From: Virgisporangium aliadipatigenens
Lineage (GTDB): Bacteria; Actinomycetota; Actinomycetes; Mycobacteriales; Micromonosporaceae
Assembly: GCF_016863615.1 (NCBI RefSeq)
Contig: NZ_BOPF01000003.1
Span: forward strand, 248,001 to 312,000
Length of the DNA: 64,000 bases
Reading direction: 5' to 3'
The notes beneath the pieces were generated by a model that saw only the letters and a program-made list of their open reading frames with translations, was not told the origin of the DNA and searched no databases. Of the stretch, positions 37,494 to 50,287 are shown piece by piece. Positions within the stretch are counted from its first letter, which is position 1, and every line of letters begins with the position of its first letter. Made by a program: the position numbers and the translations under genes.

Positions 37494-38672
37494 ATGCGTA
37501 CTTCTGCCGCGAACGCCGCCGTCAAGTCCCTCGTCATCGGGGGCGCCGCCGCCATCGCCGCCCTGTTCGTGGGCGTGGGTGCCGCGCAGGCCGCCCCGGC
37601 CGAGGGAACGATCGCGAACGCCGGCGCGGCGGGTGCCATCAAGGACGCCTACATCGTGACGCTCAAGGACGGGGCCGCCGCCGGCAGCCTCGCGACGCGC
37701 TACGGCGCCGCGGTCACCAACGACCTCTCCACCGGCTTCACCGCCACGCTCTCGGAGAAGGCCGCCAAGCGGCTCGCCGCCGACCCGGCCGTGGCGTCGG
37801 TGGAGCAGGACCGCAAGGTCGCCCTGCCGGCCGCCGCGACCCAGACCGCGGCGGAGTGGGGGCTGGACCGCATCGACCAGCGCGACCTGCCGCTGGGCAA
37901 GACGTACGTGTACCCGAACACCGCCGCGAACGTCACCGCCTACGTCGTCGACACCGGCGTGCGGCTGACCCACGGCGAGTTCGCCGGCCGGGCCACCAGC
38001 GGCTACGACTTCGTCGACCGGGACGCCGACGCCGGCGACTGCCAGGGCCACGGCACCCACGTCGCCGGAACGGTGGCCGGTAGGACCTACGGCGTGGCCA
38101 AGGCCGCGAAGATCGTCTCGGTGCGCGTGCTCGGCTGCGACGGTTCGGGCTCGTACAGCGGCATCATCGCCGGCGTCGACTGGGTGACGAAGAACGCCGC
38201 GAAGCCCGCCGTCGTGAACATGTCCCTCGGCGGCACCGCCTCGGCGGCGCTCGACGCGGCAGTGAAGAAGTCGATCGCGGCGGGCATCACCTATGCCGTC
38301 GCGGCCGGCAACGAGAACACCAACGCCTGCAACGTCTCGCCGGCCCGCACGCCGGAGGCGATCACCGTCGGCGCCACCGACCCGGCCGACCGGCGCGCGT
38401 CGTTCTCGAACTACGGCTCGTGCCTCGACATCTTCGCGCCGGGCGTCGGGATCCTCTCCTCGACCAAGACGTCGAACACGAGCACCGGCAAGATGTCCGG
38501 CACCTCGATGGCCACCCCGCACGTCGCCGGCGCGATCGCCCTGTACCTGTCGACCCACCCGGGCGCCACCCCGGCGCAGGTGCGCGACGCCCTGGTCGCC
38601 GCCGCCACGCCGAACAAGGTCACCGACACCAAGGGTTCCGCCAACAAGCTGCTGTTTGTCGGGTCCTTCTGA
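37494..38672 (+). CDS. Secreted S8 subtilase (proteinase K/aqualysin type)
   Basis: A 392-residue extracellular serine protease precursor. Signal peptide about residues 1-34 (ending AAQAAPA), I9 propeptide/inhibitor domain about 45-110 ([15 protein letters not shown]), and a catalytic domain with D153 (YVVDTGV), H186 (GHGTHVAGT) and S338 ([11 protein letters not shown]). Cysteines near 182, 218, 277 and 314 could form the disulfides of this subgroup. No clear ribosome-binding site before ATG 37494; an upstream in-frame GTG/ATG would add only a non-signal-like extension. A strong terminator follows. Confidence 0.92.
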   Translation: MRTSAANAAVKSLVIGGAAAIAALFVGVGAAQAAPAEGTIANAGAAGAIKDAYIVTLKDGAAAGSLATRYGAAVTNDLSTGFTATLSEKAAKRLAADPAVASVEQDRKVALPAAATQTAAEWGLDRIDQRDLPLGKTYVYPNTAANVTAYVVDTGVRLTHGEFAGRATSGYDFVDRDADAGDCQGHGTHVAGTVAGRTYGVAKAAKIVSVRVLGCDGSGSYSGIIAGVDWVTKNAAKPAVVNMSLGGTASAALDAAVKKSIAAGITYAVAAGNENTNACNVSPARTPEAITVGATDPADRRASFSNYGSCLDIFAPGVGILSSTKTSNTSTGKMSGTSMATPHVAGAIALYLSTHPGATPAQVRDALVAAATPNKVTDTKGSANKLLFVGSF

Positions 38673-38730
38673 AGATCCTGTCCCCGTTTTGTGCGACTAG
38701 CCGTAACCCGCGCGGCGCGATAGCGTTCTA

Positions 38731-38780
38731 CCTGCGAGGCCGACGTCTTCCCCCGTGGACGCCGGCCTCGCAGGCTTTTT
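38731..38780. terminator. Bidirectional terminator between convergent subtilases
   Basis: A perfect 12-bp stem, CCTGCGAGGCCG (38731-38742) with CGGCCTCGCAGG (38763-38774), is followed by a T-run (38776-38780) on the plus strand. It sits between the two convergent S8 protease genes and should stop transcription from both. Confidence 0.88.
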
Positions 38781-38790
38781 ACCTGCTCCT

Positions 38791-40476
38791 CTAGAACAGG
38801 CCGCGGTCGGTCAGGGCCGCGTAGGCGTCGACGACGCCGTGGCCGTAGAAGCCGTTGAAGCGGGTGTCACCCGCGCAGTAGGCGTCGTACTCCGCCGACC
38901 GGCCCTCGTCGCGGTACTGCTGCAGCCGCGGCTCCGGGCAGGCGTGCTCGGCGGCCGTCGCGGTGAGGCGGCGTTCGACGCGGCCCGGGTCCATCGTCAG
39001 GCCGCCGCGGTGGCGCAGGTCCACCCGGCCGTAGCGGCTGACGATCAGCGCCGCCACGCCGGCGGCGTGCGGGGACGCCATGGACGTTCCCTGCAGGTAG
39101 GCGTAGTAGCCGCAGCGGCCGTCGTCCGTGCAGTCCTTGAAGACCGTGTTCGCGAACTGCGGCAGCACGTTGCCGGCCGCGTCGACCCGGCCCAGCCCCT
39201 GCAGCACCTTCTTCGGGTAGGTCGACAGGATGCGGTTGGCCGGCAGGTTGTACTGCGGCGTGCCGAACCCGTCGAGCTGCCACCCGCCCGGCGCGGAGAC
39301 CGAGATCTGCTCGGTGCCGTAGTTGGAGTAGTCGGCCTTCTTGCCGGACGGGCCGAGCGCCGACACGCCGATCACGAACGGCCCCTCGGCCGGCAGGTCC
39401 CAGCAGGAGGAGTTGTCGATCGGGCGTTCGTGCGCGGTGCCCGCGGGGTAGTCCGGGCTGCTGAGGTCGGTGCGCGGGTTGCCCAGGTCCTCGTGGTTGT
39501 TGCCGAGCGCACCCACCAGCGTGACGCCGTGCAGGTGCGCGAACGTCAGCGCGCGGAACATCGCCGCGATGATGGTGCGCTGCTCGGCCTGCTGAGCCGG
39601 CGTGTCGGCCGGGTTGGCGACGCAGTTGTACAGCCACGGGTCCAGGTAGAACGACATGTTCACCACGTCGATGCCGGCCTTGGCGGCGTACGTGAGCGCG
39701 TTGACGATCGAGTCGAGGAAGAAGTAGCCGGAGTCCTGGCCACCCTTCAGCTCGACCAGCGAGACGTTGGGCGCCACGCCGGAGACGCCGTGCCCGTTGG
39801 CCGCCGCGGCGATGGTCCCCGCGACGTGTGTGCCGTGGCCGCCGTCGTCGGTGCCCACGGGGTCGAGGCAGGACTCCACCTCGCACGGGCCGTCGATGTC
39901 CGGGATGTCGGGGGCGAAGTTGCGCGACAGCGCGGCGTTGAAGTTCGCCGCCAGGTCGGGGTTGCTTGCGTCGAGGCCGGTGTCGAGGACGCCGACGGTC
40001 ACCCGCTTGTCGCCGGGGTTGACCGTGCGCGCCCGGTCGGAACGCACCATCGACAGGCCCCAGAGCTTCTCGTCGAGGGGGTCCATCCCGACGGCCGGCG
40101 GCCGCTTCGACTCCGCGGCGGGGGCCACCGGTCCGGCGGCCGGCTCGTCCAGGGCCGGGTCCGACTTGCGAGGTGCCGAACCGATCGGCCGCCGGCTGAC
40201 CGCGCCGACGAGCGCGCCGGAGGCGTTGACCCGTTCGACGAAGGGACCGGTGGGGGCGACGACCTGGAACATGCCGACGTCGTCGTTGCGGGCGGTCACC
40301 GTGCCACCGGCCCGCTGGATGGCGGCGACGGCGTCGGCGGCGCTGACCGACTCGCTCGCGATCACCGTGTACTCCGCCGTGGCGCCCTCGGCCGTGGCCG
40401 GCAGCCCGGAGGCGACCGCCATGCCGAGAACGACTGCCGTGACCGTGCCGCCGGCCAGTTTCGCGCGTAGGGACAT
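38791..40476 (-). CDS. Secreted S8 subtilase (561 aa)
   Basis: Extracellular serine protease with a signal peptide (about residues 1-33), an N-terminal prodomain-like region (EYTVIASESVSAADAV) and a Pro-rich linker. The catalytic triad is D165 (VGVLDTGLD), H214 ([10 protein letters not shown]) and S465 (GTSMASPHAAG). It contains an insert with paired cysteines (CEVESC, about 195) and a long C-terminal tail with more cysteines. ATG 40476 follows GGGAGG by 5 bp; the longer upstream frame would bury the signal sequence. Substrate unknown. Only distantly related to the convergent subtilase. Confidence 0.9.
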   Translation of the reverse strand: MSLRAKLAGGTVTAVVLGMAVASGLPATAEGATAEYTVIASESVSAADAVAAIQRAGGTVTARNDDVGMFQVVAPTGPFVERVNASGALVGAVSRRPIGSAPRKSDPALDEPAAGPVAPAAESKRPPAVGMDPLDEKLWGLSMVRSDRARTVNPGDKRVTVGVLDTGLDASNPDLAANFNAALSRNFAPDIPDIDGPCEVESCLDPVGTDDGGHGTHVAGTIAAAANGHGVSGVAPNVSLVELKGGQDSGYFFLDSIVNALTYAAKAGIDVVNMSFYLDPWLYNCVANPADTPAQQAEQRTIIAAMFRALTFAHLHGVTLVGALGNNHEDLGNPRTDLSSPDYPAGTAHERPIDNSSCWDLPAEGPFVIGVSALGPSGKKADYSNYGTEQISVSAPGGWQLDGFGTPQYNLPANRILSTYPKKVLQGLGRVDAAGNVLPQFANTVFKDCTDDGRCGYYAYLQGTSMASPHAAGVAALIVSRYGRVDLRHRGGLTMDPGRVERRLTATAAEHACPEPRLQQYRDEGRSAEYDAYCAGDTRFNGFYGHGVVDAYAALTDRGLF

Positions 40477-40636
40477 CGAGCCTCCCAGTGATTGACAGAT
40501 CGCCATATCCAACGGGGTCCCTGGGGCGGGCGCAACGACGGAAACCCGCGTCGACACCCTGGCGGAAAGCCGACAGCGCCCAACCGGAGCGCGCCCGGTG
40601 CCGAATCACCCGCACGACTTTCCGAGGAGGAGACAC

Positions 40637-41521
40637 ATGAAGCGGGCTTTGATAGGCGGGTTCGTCGCGGTGCTGGGCGTCGCGGCGGCGGTCGGCGGCG
40701 GGTTCTTCGCGGCGGCGCACGGGCCGTCCGGGCAGCCGGATCTCGCCCTCGTGGGCAACAACGACGACACGCCCCGGCTGCGCGCGGTCGGGCTGACGGC
40801 GGACGGGGAACTGGTGACGTTCCGGACCGACCGGCCGGGGGAGGCGAAGAAGGCCGGGAAGATCGCCGGGCTGACCGGCGACACGCGCCTGATCGGCATC
40901 GACTACCGGGTGCAGGACGGCAAGCTCTACGGCGTCGGCGAGGGCGGCGGCGTCTACACCGTGGCCGAGGACGGCAGGGCGACGAAGGTCGGGAAGCTGA
41001 GCGTGGCGCTGTCCGGCACCGAGTTCGACATCGACTTCAACCCGGCCGCCGACCGGTTGCGCATCGTCAGCGACACCGGCCAGAACCTGCGCCACAACGT
41101 CAACCAGGGCGGCACCACCAACACCGACACCACGCTGACGATCCCGCCGGCGACGACGCCGGCCGCGGGCGTGACGGCGGCCGCGTACACCAACAACGAC
41201 ACCGACGCCGCCACGGCGACGGCGCTGTACGACATCGACACGGCGATGGACCAGGTGTCCCTGCAGGCGCCGGCGAACAGCGGGCAGCTGTCGCCGATCG
41301 GCAAGCTGGGCGTCGACGCGTCGCCGGCCGGCGCCGGGTTCGACATCTACGCGAAGGTGCGCGACGGGAAGGCCGTCGACGCGGTCGGCTTCGCCGTGCT
41401 GGGCCAGAACAGCGGCCGCACGCTCTACCGGATCTCGCTGATCACCGGCAAGGCGGAGAAGGTGGGCGAGTTCGGGCGCGGGGTCGCGGTCACCGACCTC
41501 GCGGTGCTGCTGAAGCAATAG
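40637..41521 (+). CDS. Secreted DUF4394 protein
   Basis: A 294-residue exported protein. One N-terminal signal or anchor helix (about 5-27) is followed by a DUF4394 beta-propeller-like domain with the characteristic GTEFDIDFNPAADRLRIVSD and TGQNLRHN. AGGAGGAG precedes the ATG by 5 bp. Function unknown. Divergent from the S8 protease with a 160-bp gap in which no clear promoter was recognised. Confidence 0.87.
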   Translation: MKRALIGGFVAVLGVAAAVGGGFFAAAHGPSGQPDLALVGNNDDTPRLRAVGLTADGELVTFRTDRPGEAKKAGKIAGLTGDTRLIGIDYRVQDGKLYGVGEGGGVYTVAEDGRATKVGKLSVALSGTEFDIDFNPAADRLRIVSDTGQNLRHNVNQGGTTNTDTTLTIPPATTPAAGVTAAAYTNNDTDAATATALYDIDTAMDQVSLQAPANSGQLSPIGKLGVDASPAGAGFDIYAKVRDGKAVDAVGFAVLGQNSGRTLYRISLITGKAEKVGEFGRGVAVTDLAVLLKQ

Positions 41522-41531
41522 TGTTGCGCGG

Positions 41532-42413
41532 ATGCGCATCGTGTCGTTGCTGCCGTCCGCCACGGAGATCGTCTACGCCCTCGGGCTCGGCGACGACCTG
41601 GTCGGCGTGACGTTCGAGTGCGACGAGCCGGCGTCGGCCCGTTCGGACAAGACGGTCGTGGTGGGCGGCAGGGACACGCGTGGGATGGCACCCGGGGAGA
41701 TCGACGCGTACGTCAAGGAGACGATGCGCGCCGGCGGCGACCTCTACACGCTGCACGCGGGTGCCCTCGCCGCGCTCGACCCGGACCTGATCCTGACGCA
41801 GGACCTGTGCCGGGTGTGCGCGTTGCCGTCCGGGCACGTCGAGGACGCCCTGGACCATCTCGGCTGCCGGGCGGACGTGCTGTCGTTGGACCCGTACACG
41901 CTCGACGAGGTGCTGGACACGATCGTCGAGGTGGCCGCGCGCGCGGGCGTTCCCCCGAGGGGTGCGGCACTGGTGGGGTCGCTGCGGGAGCGGCTCGCGG
42001 CGGTCTCGGCGGCGGTGGCCGGGCGCCCCCGGCCGCGGGTGGCGGTGGTCGAGTGGGTCGATCCGCCGTTCACCGCCGGGCACTGGGTGCCCGATCTCGT
42101 GGCCGCCGCCGGGGGCGAGTCGGTCGCCGCCCGTCCGGCCGCCCGTTCGGTCCAGGTGTCCTATACGGAACTGGCAGCCGCCGAGCCGGATCTCGTTCTG
42201 GTGACCCCGTGCGGCTTCCATCTGGCGGGCGCGGCGGAGCAGGCCCGCGCGGTCGTGGCGCACTTCCCGGGCGTGCCGGTGTGGGCGCTCGACGCGGACG
42301 GGATCGTGGTGCGGCCCGGGCCCCGGCTGGTCGACGGCGTGGAGGCGATCGCGGCGGTGCTGCACCCGGATGTCTTCCCAGCTCAGGAGGGGCGTGCGGC
42401 CCGGGTGGCGTGA
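41532..42413 (+). CDS. BtuF-like cobalamin/iron-chelate-binding protein without signal peptide
   Basis: A 293-residue class III periplasmic-binding-protein fold of the BtuF/FepB type, from RIVSLLPSATEIVYALG to VDGVEAIAAVLHPDVF. The helix connecting the two lobes is visible around 100-140. No signal peptide or lipobox is present, and no ABC permease or ATPase is nearby. It starts 10 bp after the DUF4394 stop. Such cytosolic forms are common in actinomycetes; an uptake role is doubtful, and it may bind a corrinoid or chelate inside the cell. Confidence 0.82.
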   Translation: MRIVSLLPSATEIVYALGLGDDLVGVTFECDEPASARSDKTVVVGGRDTRGMAPGEIDAYVKETMRAGGDLYTLHAGALAALDPDLILTQDLCRVCALPSGHVEDALDHLGCRADVLSLDPYTLDEVLDTIVEVAARAGVPPRGAALVGSLRERLAAVSAAVAGRPRPRVAVVEWVDPPFTAGHWVPDLVAAAGGESVAARPAARSVQVSYTELAAAEPDLVLVTPCGFHLAGAAEQARAVVAHFPGVPVWALDADGIVVRPGPRLVDGVEAIAAVLHPDVFPAQEGRAARVA

Positions 42414-42462
42414 CGGCGGCCACAGCCGGGAAGCGTTCGCCGCCCGCCCCGGTTGGGAGAAA

Positions 42463-42481
42463 TTGAGCGACACACGCTCAA
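42463..42481. promoter_or_regulatory. HAIR-type HspR operator upstream of hsp20
   Basis: TTGAG (42463-42467) and CTCAA (42477-42481) are separated by 9 bp, exactly the half-site spacing of HAIR (CTTGAGT-N7-ACTCAAG), the HspR-binding element of actinobacteria. The flanking bases of each half diverge from consensus. It lies about 20 bp before the start codon. Confidence 0.65.
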
Positions 42482-42500
42482 CTCTCTGGAGGAAACCGAG

Positions 42501-42896
42501 ATGCTGCGCTCCGTGGTTTTCAACCCCACCTCGACCCTGTTCGACACCGTGAGCCGTTCGGCGGCGCCGCTCGACGCCTACCGCGCCGGTGACGTGTTCT
42601 TCGTCCACATCGACCTGCCGGGCGTCGACCCGGCGACCATCGACGCCACCGTCGACCGCAAGGTGCTGACGGTCCGCGCCGAGCGCACCCGCACCCTGCC
42701 CGAGGGCGCGGAACGCTTCCTGACCGAGCGCCCCTCCGGCACCGTCACCCGGCGGCTGCTCCTGGGCGACAGCCTCGACACGGAGCGGCTCGACGCGGAG
42801 TACGACGCCGGCGTGCTGACCCTGCGGATCCCGGTCGCCGAGCGGGCCAAGCCCCGCAAGATCGAGATCGGCCGCCGCGAGCTGGCGAACGCGTAA
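42501..42896 (+). CDS. Hsp20/alpha-crystallin small heat shock protein
   Basis: ATP-independent chaperone of 131 residues. The alpha-crystallin domain spans about 24-118 with VFFVHIDLPGVDPATIDATV and the C-terminal DAEYDAGVLTLRIPVAER signature of Hsp20. TGGAGGA precedes the ATG by 8 bp. A HAIR-like operator upstream suggests repression by HspR, as for acr2 of M. tuberculosis. Confidence 0.93.
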   Translation: MLRSVVFNPTSTLFDTVSRSAAPLDAYRAGDVFFVHIDLPGVDPATIDATVDRKVLTVRAERTRTLPEGAERFLTERPSGTVTRRLLLGDSLDTERLDAEYDAGVLTLRIPVAERAKPRKIEIGRRELANA

Positions 42897-42919
42897 CCCC
42901 TCTCCTGGCGGGGGCGTGC

Positions 42920-43603
42920 TCAGTCGCGCCCCTGCCAGGTGCACACACAGATCTCGTTGCCCTGCGCGTCGGCCAGGATCCAGAAGGCCGGCGCCGCCTT
43001 GTCGGACACGAGAGTGCCGCCCGCCGCCAGGGCCGAACGGATGCGCCGTTCGGCCTCGTCGTGCGGCACCGAGATGTCGAAGTGGATCCGGTTGCGCTGC
43101 TCGCGCGGCTCGTCCATGTGCTGGAACCAGAACGTCGGCCCCTGACCGGTCGGATCCGCCAGCCCGCCGCCGGGATCCGTCGTGCCGCCCTCGTCGACGT
43201 AGCCCAGCACCGCCTTCCAGAACGGCCGGATCGCCGCCGCGTCCATCGTGTCGATCGCGATCTCCAGCAACTGGGTGACCCGCGGCGCACCACCCGAACC
43301 GGTCGTGAACCCGGCCGCCGTCAACGCCGCCGTGACCGCCGCGGCGATCTGCGCGTCCCGCGCCGTCACGACGGCCCGCCCGGCGGTCTGCAGCGCCAGT
43401 TCGACCCGGTGGGCGCGGAGGTCGACGCTCAGGTGCGCACCCGCGTCCGGCCCCGCCGCCTCGGTGGCGATCGACGCGACGGTGAGCGCGTCGTGGACGT
43501 TGCGGACGGACACGACGGTGCGCAGCGTCGTGAGGATCAGGCTCCAGCCGAGATGGTGCACGGCGGCGGACGCCTCGGGACGGCTGAGCGCGGTATCGGG
43601 CAT
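42920..43603 (-). CDS. VOC/glyoxalase protein with N-terminal pterin-dehydratase-like domain
   Basis: A 227-residue two-domain protein. The first about 100 residues resemble the 4a-hydroxytetrahydrobiopterin dehydratase (PCD/DCoH) fold: HLSVDLRAHRVELALQTAGRAVVTARDAQIAAAV. The catalytic HHPD motif is missing; AHLS is in its place. The second half is a VOC domain (QLLEIAIDTMDAAAIRPFWKAVLGY, RNRIHFDISVPHDEAERR, GNEICVCTW). Substrate unknown. Start 43603 has no strong ribosome-binding site; it lies 24 bp after the MmcQ stop, so both are co-transcribed leftward. Confidence 0.78.
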   Translation of the reverse strand: MPDTALSRPEASAAVHHLGWSLILTTLRTVVSVRNVHDALTVASIATEAAGPDAGAHLSVDLRAHRVELALQTAGRAVVTARDAQIAAAVTAALTAAGFTTGSGGAPRVTQLLEIAIDTMDAAAIRPFWKAVLGYVDEGGTTDPGGGLADPTGQGPTFWFQHMDEPREQRNRIHFDISVPHDEAERRIRSALAAGGTLVSDKAAPAFWILADAQGNEICVCTWQGRD

Positions 43604-43626
43604 GGGGACCAGCAGATCACATCCGG

Positions 43627-44019
43627 TCAGCCGGCGCCGTCCAGGTACGTTTTCGCGAGGCGCTTCGGGGCCTTCGCGAGCCACGCCTCGACGGTCACTT
43701 CCCGCAGCTCGTCGAGGGTGATCACGTCGAGCCGGACGAGCACCGCCGGGAAGCCGTTGAAGTGCGGCGTGGTGAAGAACGTGGCCGGGTCGTCGGCGAT
43801 CAGCGCCTCCTTGGCGCCGACGTCCGGCACGTGCGCGCAGAGCACCGGCCCGGCCGGGGCCGCGTCGCCGAGCGCGGCGAGGTCGGCGCGGCGCAGCGGG
43901 CGTTCCCACACGAAACCCTTGCCGCGGACGGTGAGTACCCGGTTGCCCTCGCGGCTCTCCGTCTCCTCGGTCTCGGGCAGTCCCAGCCCGATCTCCCGGA
44001 CGTCTTCCCAGCTCGCCAT
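43627..44019 (-). CDS. MmcQ/YjbR family DNA-binding-fold protein
   Basis: 130-residue protein of the MmcQ/YjbR family: SWEDVREIGLGLPETEE, GKGFVWERPL and FNGFPAVLVRL are typical. Many members are annotated as DNA-binding from their fold, without a proven role. ATG 44019 lies just outside the neighbouring foldback element; an ATG at 44052 inside that element would give a longer frame, but it comes from the repeat sequence and was not used. Confidence 0.82.
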   Translation of the reverse strand: MASWEDVREIGLGLPETEETESREGNRVLTVRGKGFVWERPLRRADLAALGDAAPAGPVLCAHVPDVGAKEALIADDPATFFTTPHFNGFPAVLVRLDVITLDELREVTVEAWLAKAPKRLAKTYLDGAG

Positions 44020-44029
44020 GCTCCGCAGC

Positions 44030-44198
44030 CTAAGGCGTGTCCTGCCGATCATGGTGTAGCCGAGGCGAGGCCCAGGCGTCGCGTCGCAAGCCGGCGGGGC
44101 GCCCGGATACCGGTGTCGTATCCGGGTGGCTCGCCGGCGCCGCGAGGCGGCGTCTGGGTCCGCCGCAGGCCCGCCATGATCGGCAGGACACGCCTTAG
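44030..44198. mobile_element. 169-bp MITE-like foldback element
   Basis: Perfect 25-bp terminal inverted repeats (44030-44054 and 44174-44198, outer end CTAAGGCGTGTCCTG) flank a 119-bp interior that is itself an imperfect palindrome. The centre CCCGGATAC/GTATCCGGG with a 7-nt tip means almost the whole unit can fold into one hairpin. There is no coding capacity. Ends and size fit a non-autonomous transposon relic of the IS5/IS427 style, probably inserted at a CTAG-like target. Its right end supplies the TAA stop (44195-44197) of the DUF1152 gene. A role as bidirectional terminator is also possible. Confidence 0.72.
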
Positions 44199-45175
44199 TG
44201 CGGGAACGCCCGCGCCGGGCGGTGCTCGACCTCGGCGCGGAACGCGGCGATCAGCAGCGCCACCTGGCCCATCCCGTGCGTGCGGGCCAGCCGGTCGAGG
44301 TAGAGCGACCGCTTCGCCAGCCCCTCGACGGTGAAGCTGAAGTACACGGCCATGAGCGGGTTGACGAACAGCGTGCTGCCGCTGGTGCGCTCGGTGAAGC
44401 GCACGTCGCCGAACCCGCCCGCGACGGCCGCCGCGATCTGGCCGTTGACGATGCTGGGCCGCAGCGGGGTGGCCGCCCGGGCGTCCTCGACCGCCGCCCG
44501 GTAGAGGGTCGCCGCCGCGCTGCCGGACGGGATCGACAGCGCGCCCAGGTAGGCGCCGTCGCGGTCGAGCGCGGCGATGTTCTCCAGCACCTGGCTGTGG
44601 TTGACGCCGTGGTACGCGTCGATGCCGAAGCCCAGGCAGGTGACCAGTTTCGTGGCCACCTCGTCGAGTCCGGCGACGGCGGCGAGGCTCGTCATGTCCT
44701 CCTCGGGCGTGCCGAGCCCGGACTCGTCGCCGCGCATGAGGATGTCGGTGCCGCCGTCGACGAGCACGATCGCGTCGAGGTCGAGCTTCTGCACGAGGTG
44801 CCGGTACGCGGCGCGCAGCGGCACCACGCCGACGCGCGGGAACGCGTACACGGTCCCGGCGAGGTCGTTCGCGTGCAGCCAGCGGGCCAGCGTGCGCTCG
44901 GGGAAGTAGTCGGCGGGGCCGGGTGTGTCGGGCTCGACGACGGCGACGTTCTCGGCGTCCCAGGCTTCCAGCGGCAGGTGCTCCAGCGGGGTGAACGACA
45001 GGTTGGCCAGGTGCACCCGGGTACCGCTGTCCCTGCCGCTGTCGTCGCTGAGCGCGAACGCCAGCGGCAGGCCCGCGTACACGTCGAACCCGCCGCCGGC
45101 GCCGGCGATCAGGACGTTGCGCGCGCCGGCGAGGGCGGCGAACAGTGGCGGCGTGTCGAGCCTCGGGATCTGCAC
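44195..45175 (-). CDS. DUF1152 family protein
   Basis: A 326-residue cytoplasmic protein. The N-terminal nucleotide-binding-like loop NVLIAGAGGGFDVYAGLPL and the central IVLVDGGTDILMRGDESGLGTPEEDMTSL mark DUF1152. Function unknown; the Gly-rich loop and Asp-rich centre suggest an enzyme acting on a small molecule. GTG 45175 is the best start (QIPRLDTPPLF), although the ribosome-binding site is weak. The stop codon lies within the terminal repeat of a foldback element, so the native C-terminus may have been altered by its insertion. Confidence 0.82.
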   Translation of the reverse strand: MQIPRLDTPPLFAALAGARNVLIAGAGGGFDVYAGLPLAFALSDDSGRDSGTRVHLANLSFTPLEHLPLEAWDAENVAVVEPDTPGPADYFPERTLARWLHANDLAGTVYAFPRVGVVPLRAAYRHLVQKLDLDAIVLVDGGTDILMRGDESGLGTPEEDMTSLAAVAGLDEVATKLVTCLGFGIDAYHGVNHSQVLENIAALDRDGAYLGALSIPSGSAAATLYRAAVEDARAATPLRPSIVNGQIAAAVAGGFGDVRFTERTSGSTLFVNPLMAVYFSFTVEGLAKRSLYLDRLARTHGMGQVALLIAAFRAEVEHRPARAFPH

Positions 45176-45197
45176 GCCGCCACGATAGCCAGCCGGG

Positions 45198-49837
<4,640 letters not shown>

Positions 49838-49911
49838 CTAATGCGGGAACCGCAGGTCAGGTGGGGTGGCCGAATGAAAACCTTTGCTCCGGCTTGAGAT
49901 CACCTGTGGAT

Positions 49912-49938
49912 GGAACCTTTGCTTCAGCACCCTCCGTA
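49912..49938 (+). promoter_or_regulatory. Possible ECF-sigma promoter of the DUF4331 operon
   Basis: GGAACC (49912-49917) and CGTA (49935-49938) with 17 bp between them resemble ECF sigma-factor promoters. The segment AACCTTTGCT is directly repeated 37 bp upstream (49879-49888), which may reflect a second control site. It lies 40 bp before the first gene. Confidence 0.4.
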
Positions 49939-49979
49939 CAGGAGGGGGAATCACGCATACCGGCTTCGGGAAGGCAGAC

Positions 49980-50267
49980 ATGAGCAGGTTTCGGCACGGG
50001 CGCTCCGGCATCCAACTTTCCCGCCGGCAGGCGATCACCGCGGCCACGATCGGCGTCGGCCTGACCGCCGGCACCGCCGTCGGCGTCGCGAGCGCCTTCG
50101 ACACGCCGCTGCGTAACCCGGGTGGCGGCGACGACGCCGAGCAGGTCGTGGTGCGGGTGCGCAACGCCGCCGCCGGCACCATCGAGATCTTCGCCGGCGC
50201 GCAGCGCATCGAGGTGCGCGACAAGGATCTGGCAAACCGGCTCCTCAAAGCCGCCCGCAAGCGCTGA
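49980..50267 (+). CDS. Small exported protein with Tat-like signal
   Basis: A 95-residue protein not assigned to a family. SRRQAITAATIGVGLTAGTA (about 17-36) is a twin-arginine-type signal or anchor, followed by a Gly/Asp-rich stretch and a short beta-rich tail (VVVRVRNAAAGTIEIFAGAQRIEV). GGGAAGG lies 6 bp before ATG 49980. It precedes the DUF4331 gene by 20 bp, and the two are probably co-transcribed. Confidence 0.65.
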   Translation: MSRFRHGRSGIQLSRRQAITAATIGVGLTAGTAVGVASAFDTPLRNPGGGDDAEQVVVRVRNAAAGTIEIFAGAQRIEVRDKDLANRLLKAARKR

Positions 50268-50287
50268 CCCGTTCCCTAGGAGCCCGC

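Noticed and set aside
38867-41563. 898-codon minus-strand frame overlapping subtilase and DUF4394
   Set aside because: Out of frame with the subtilase, which has an intact triad; overlaps DUF4394 in antisense.
44020-44052. ATG at 44052 as start of the MmcQ/YjbR gene
   Set aside because: It lies in the terminal repeat of the foldback element, and both element ends encode the same MIGRTRL; the family N-terminus begins at 44019.
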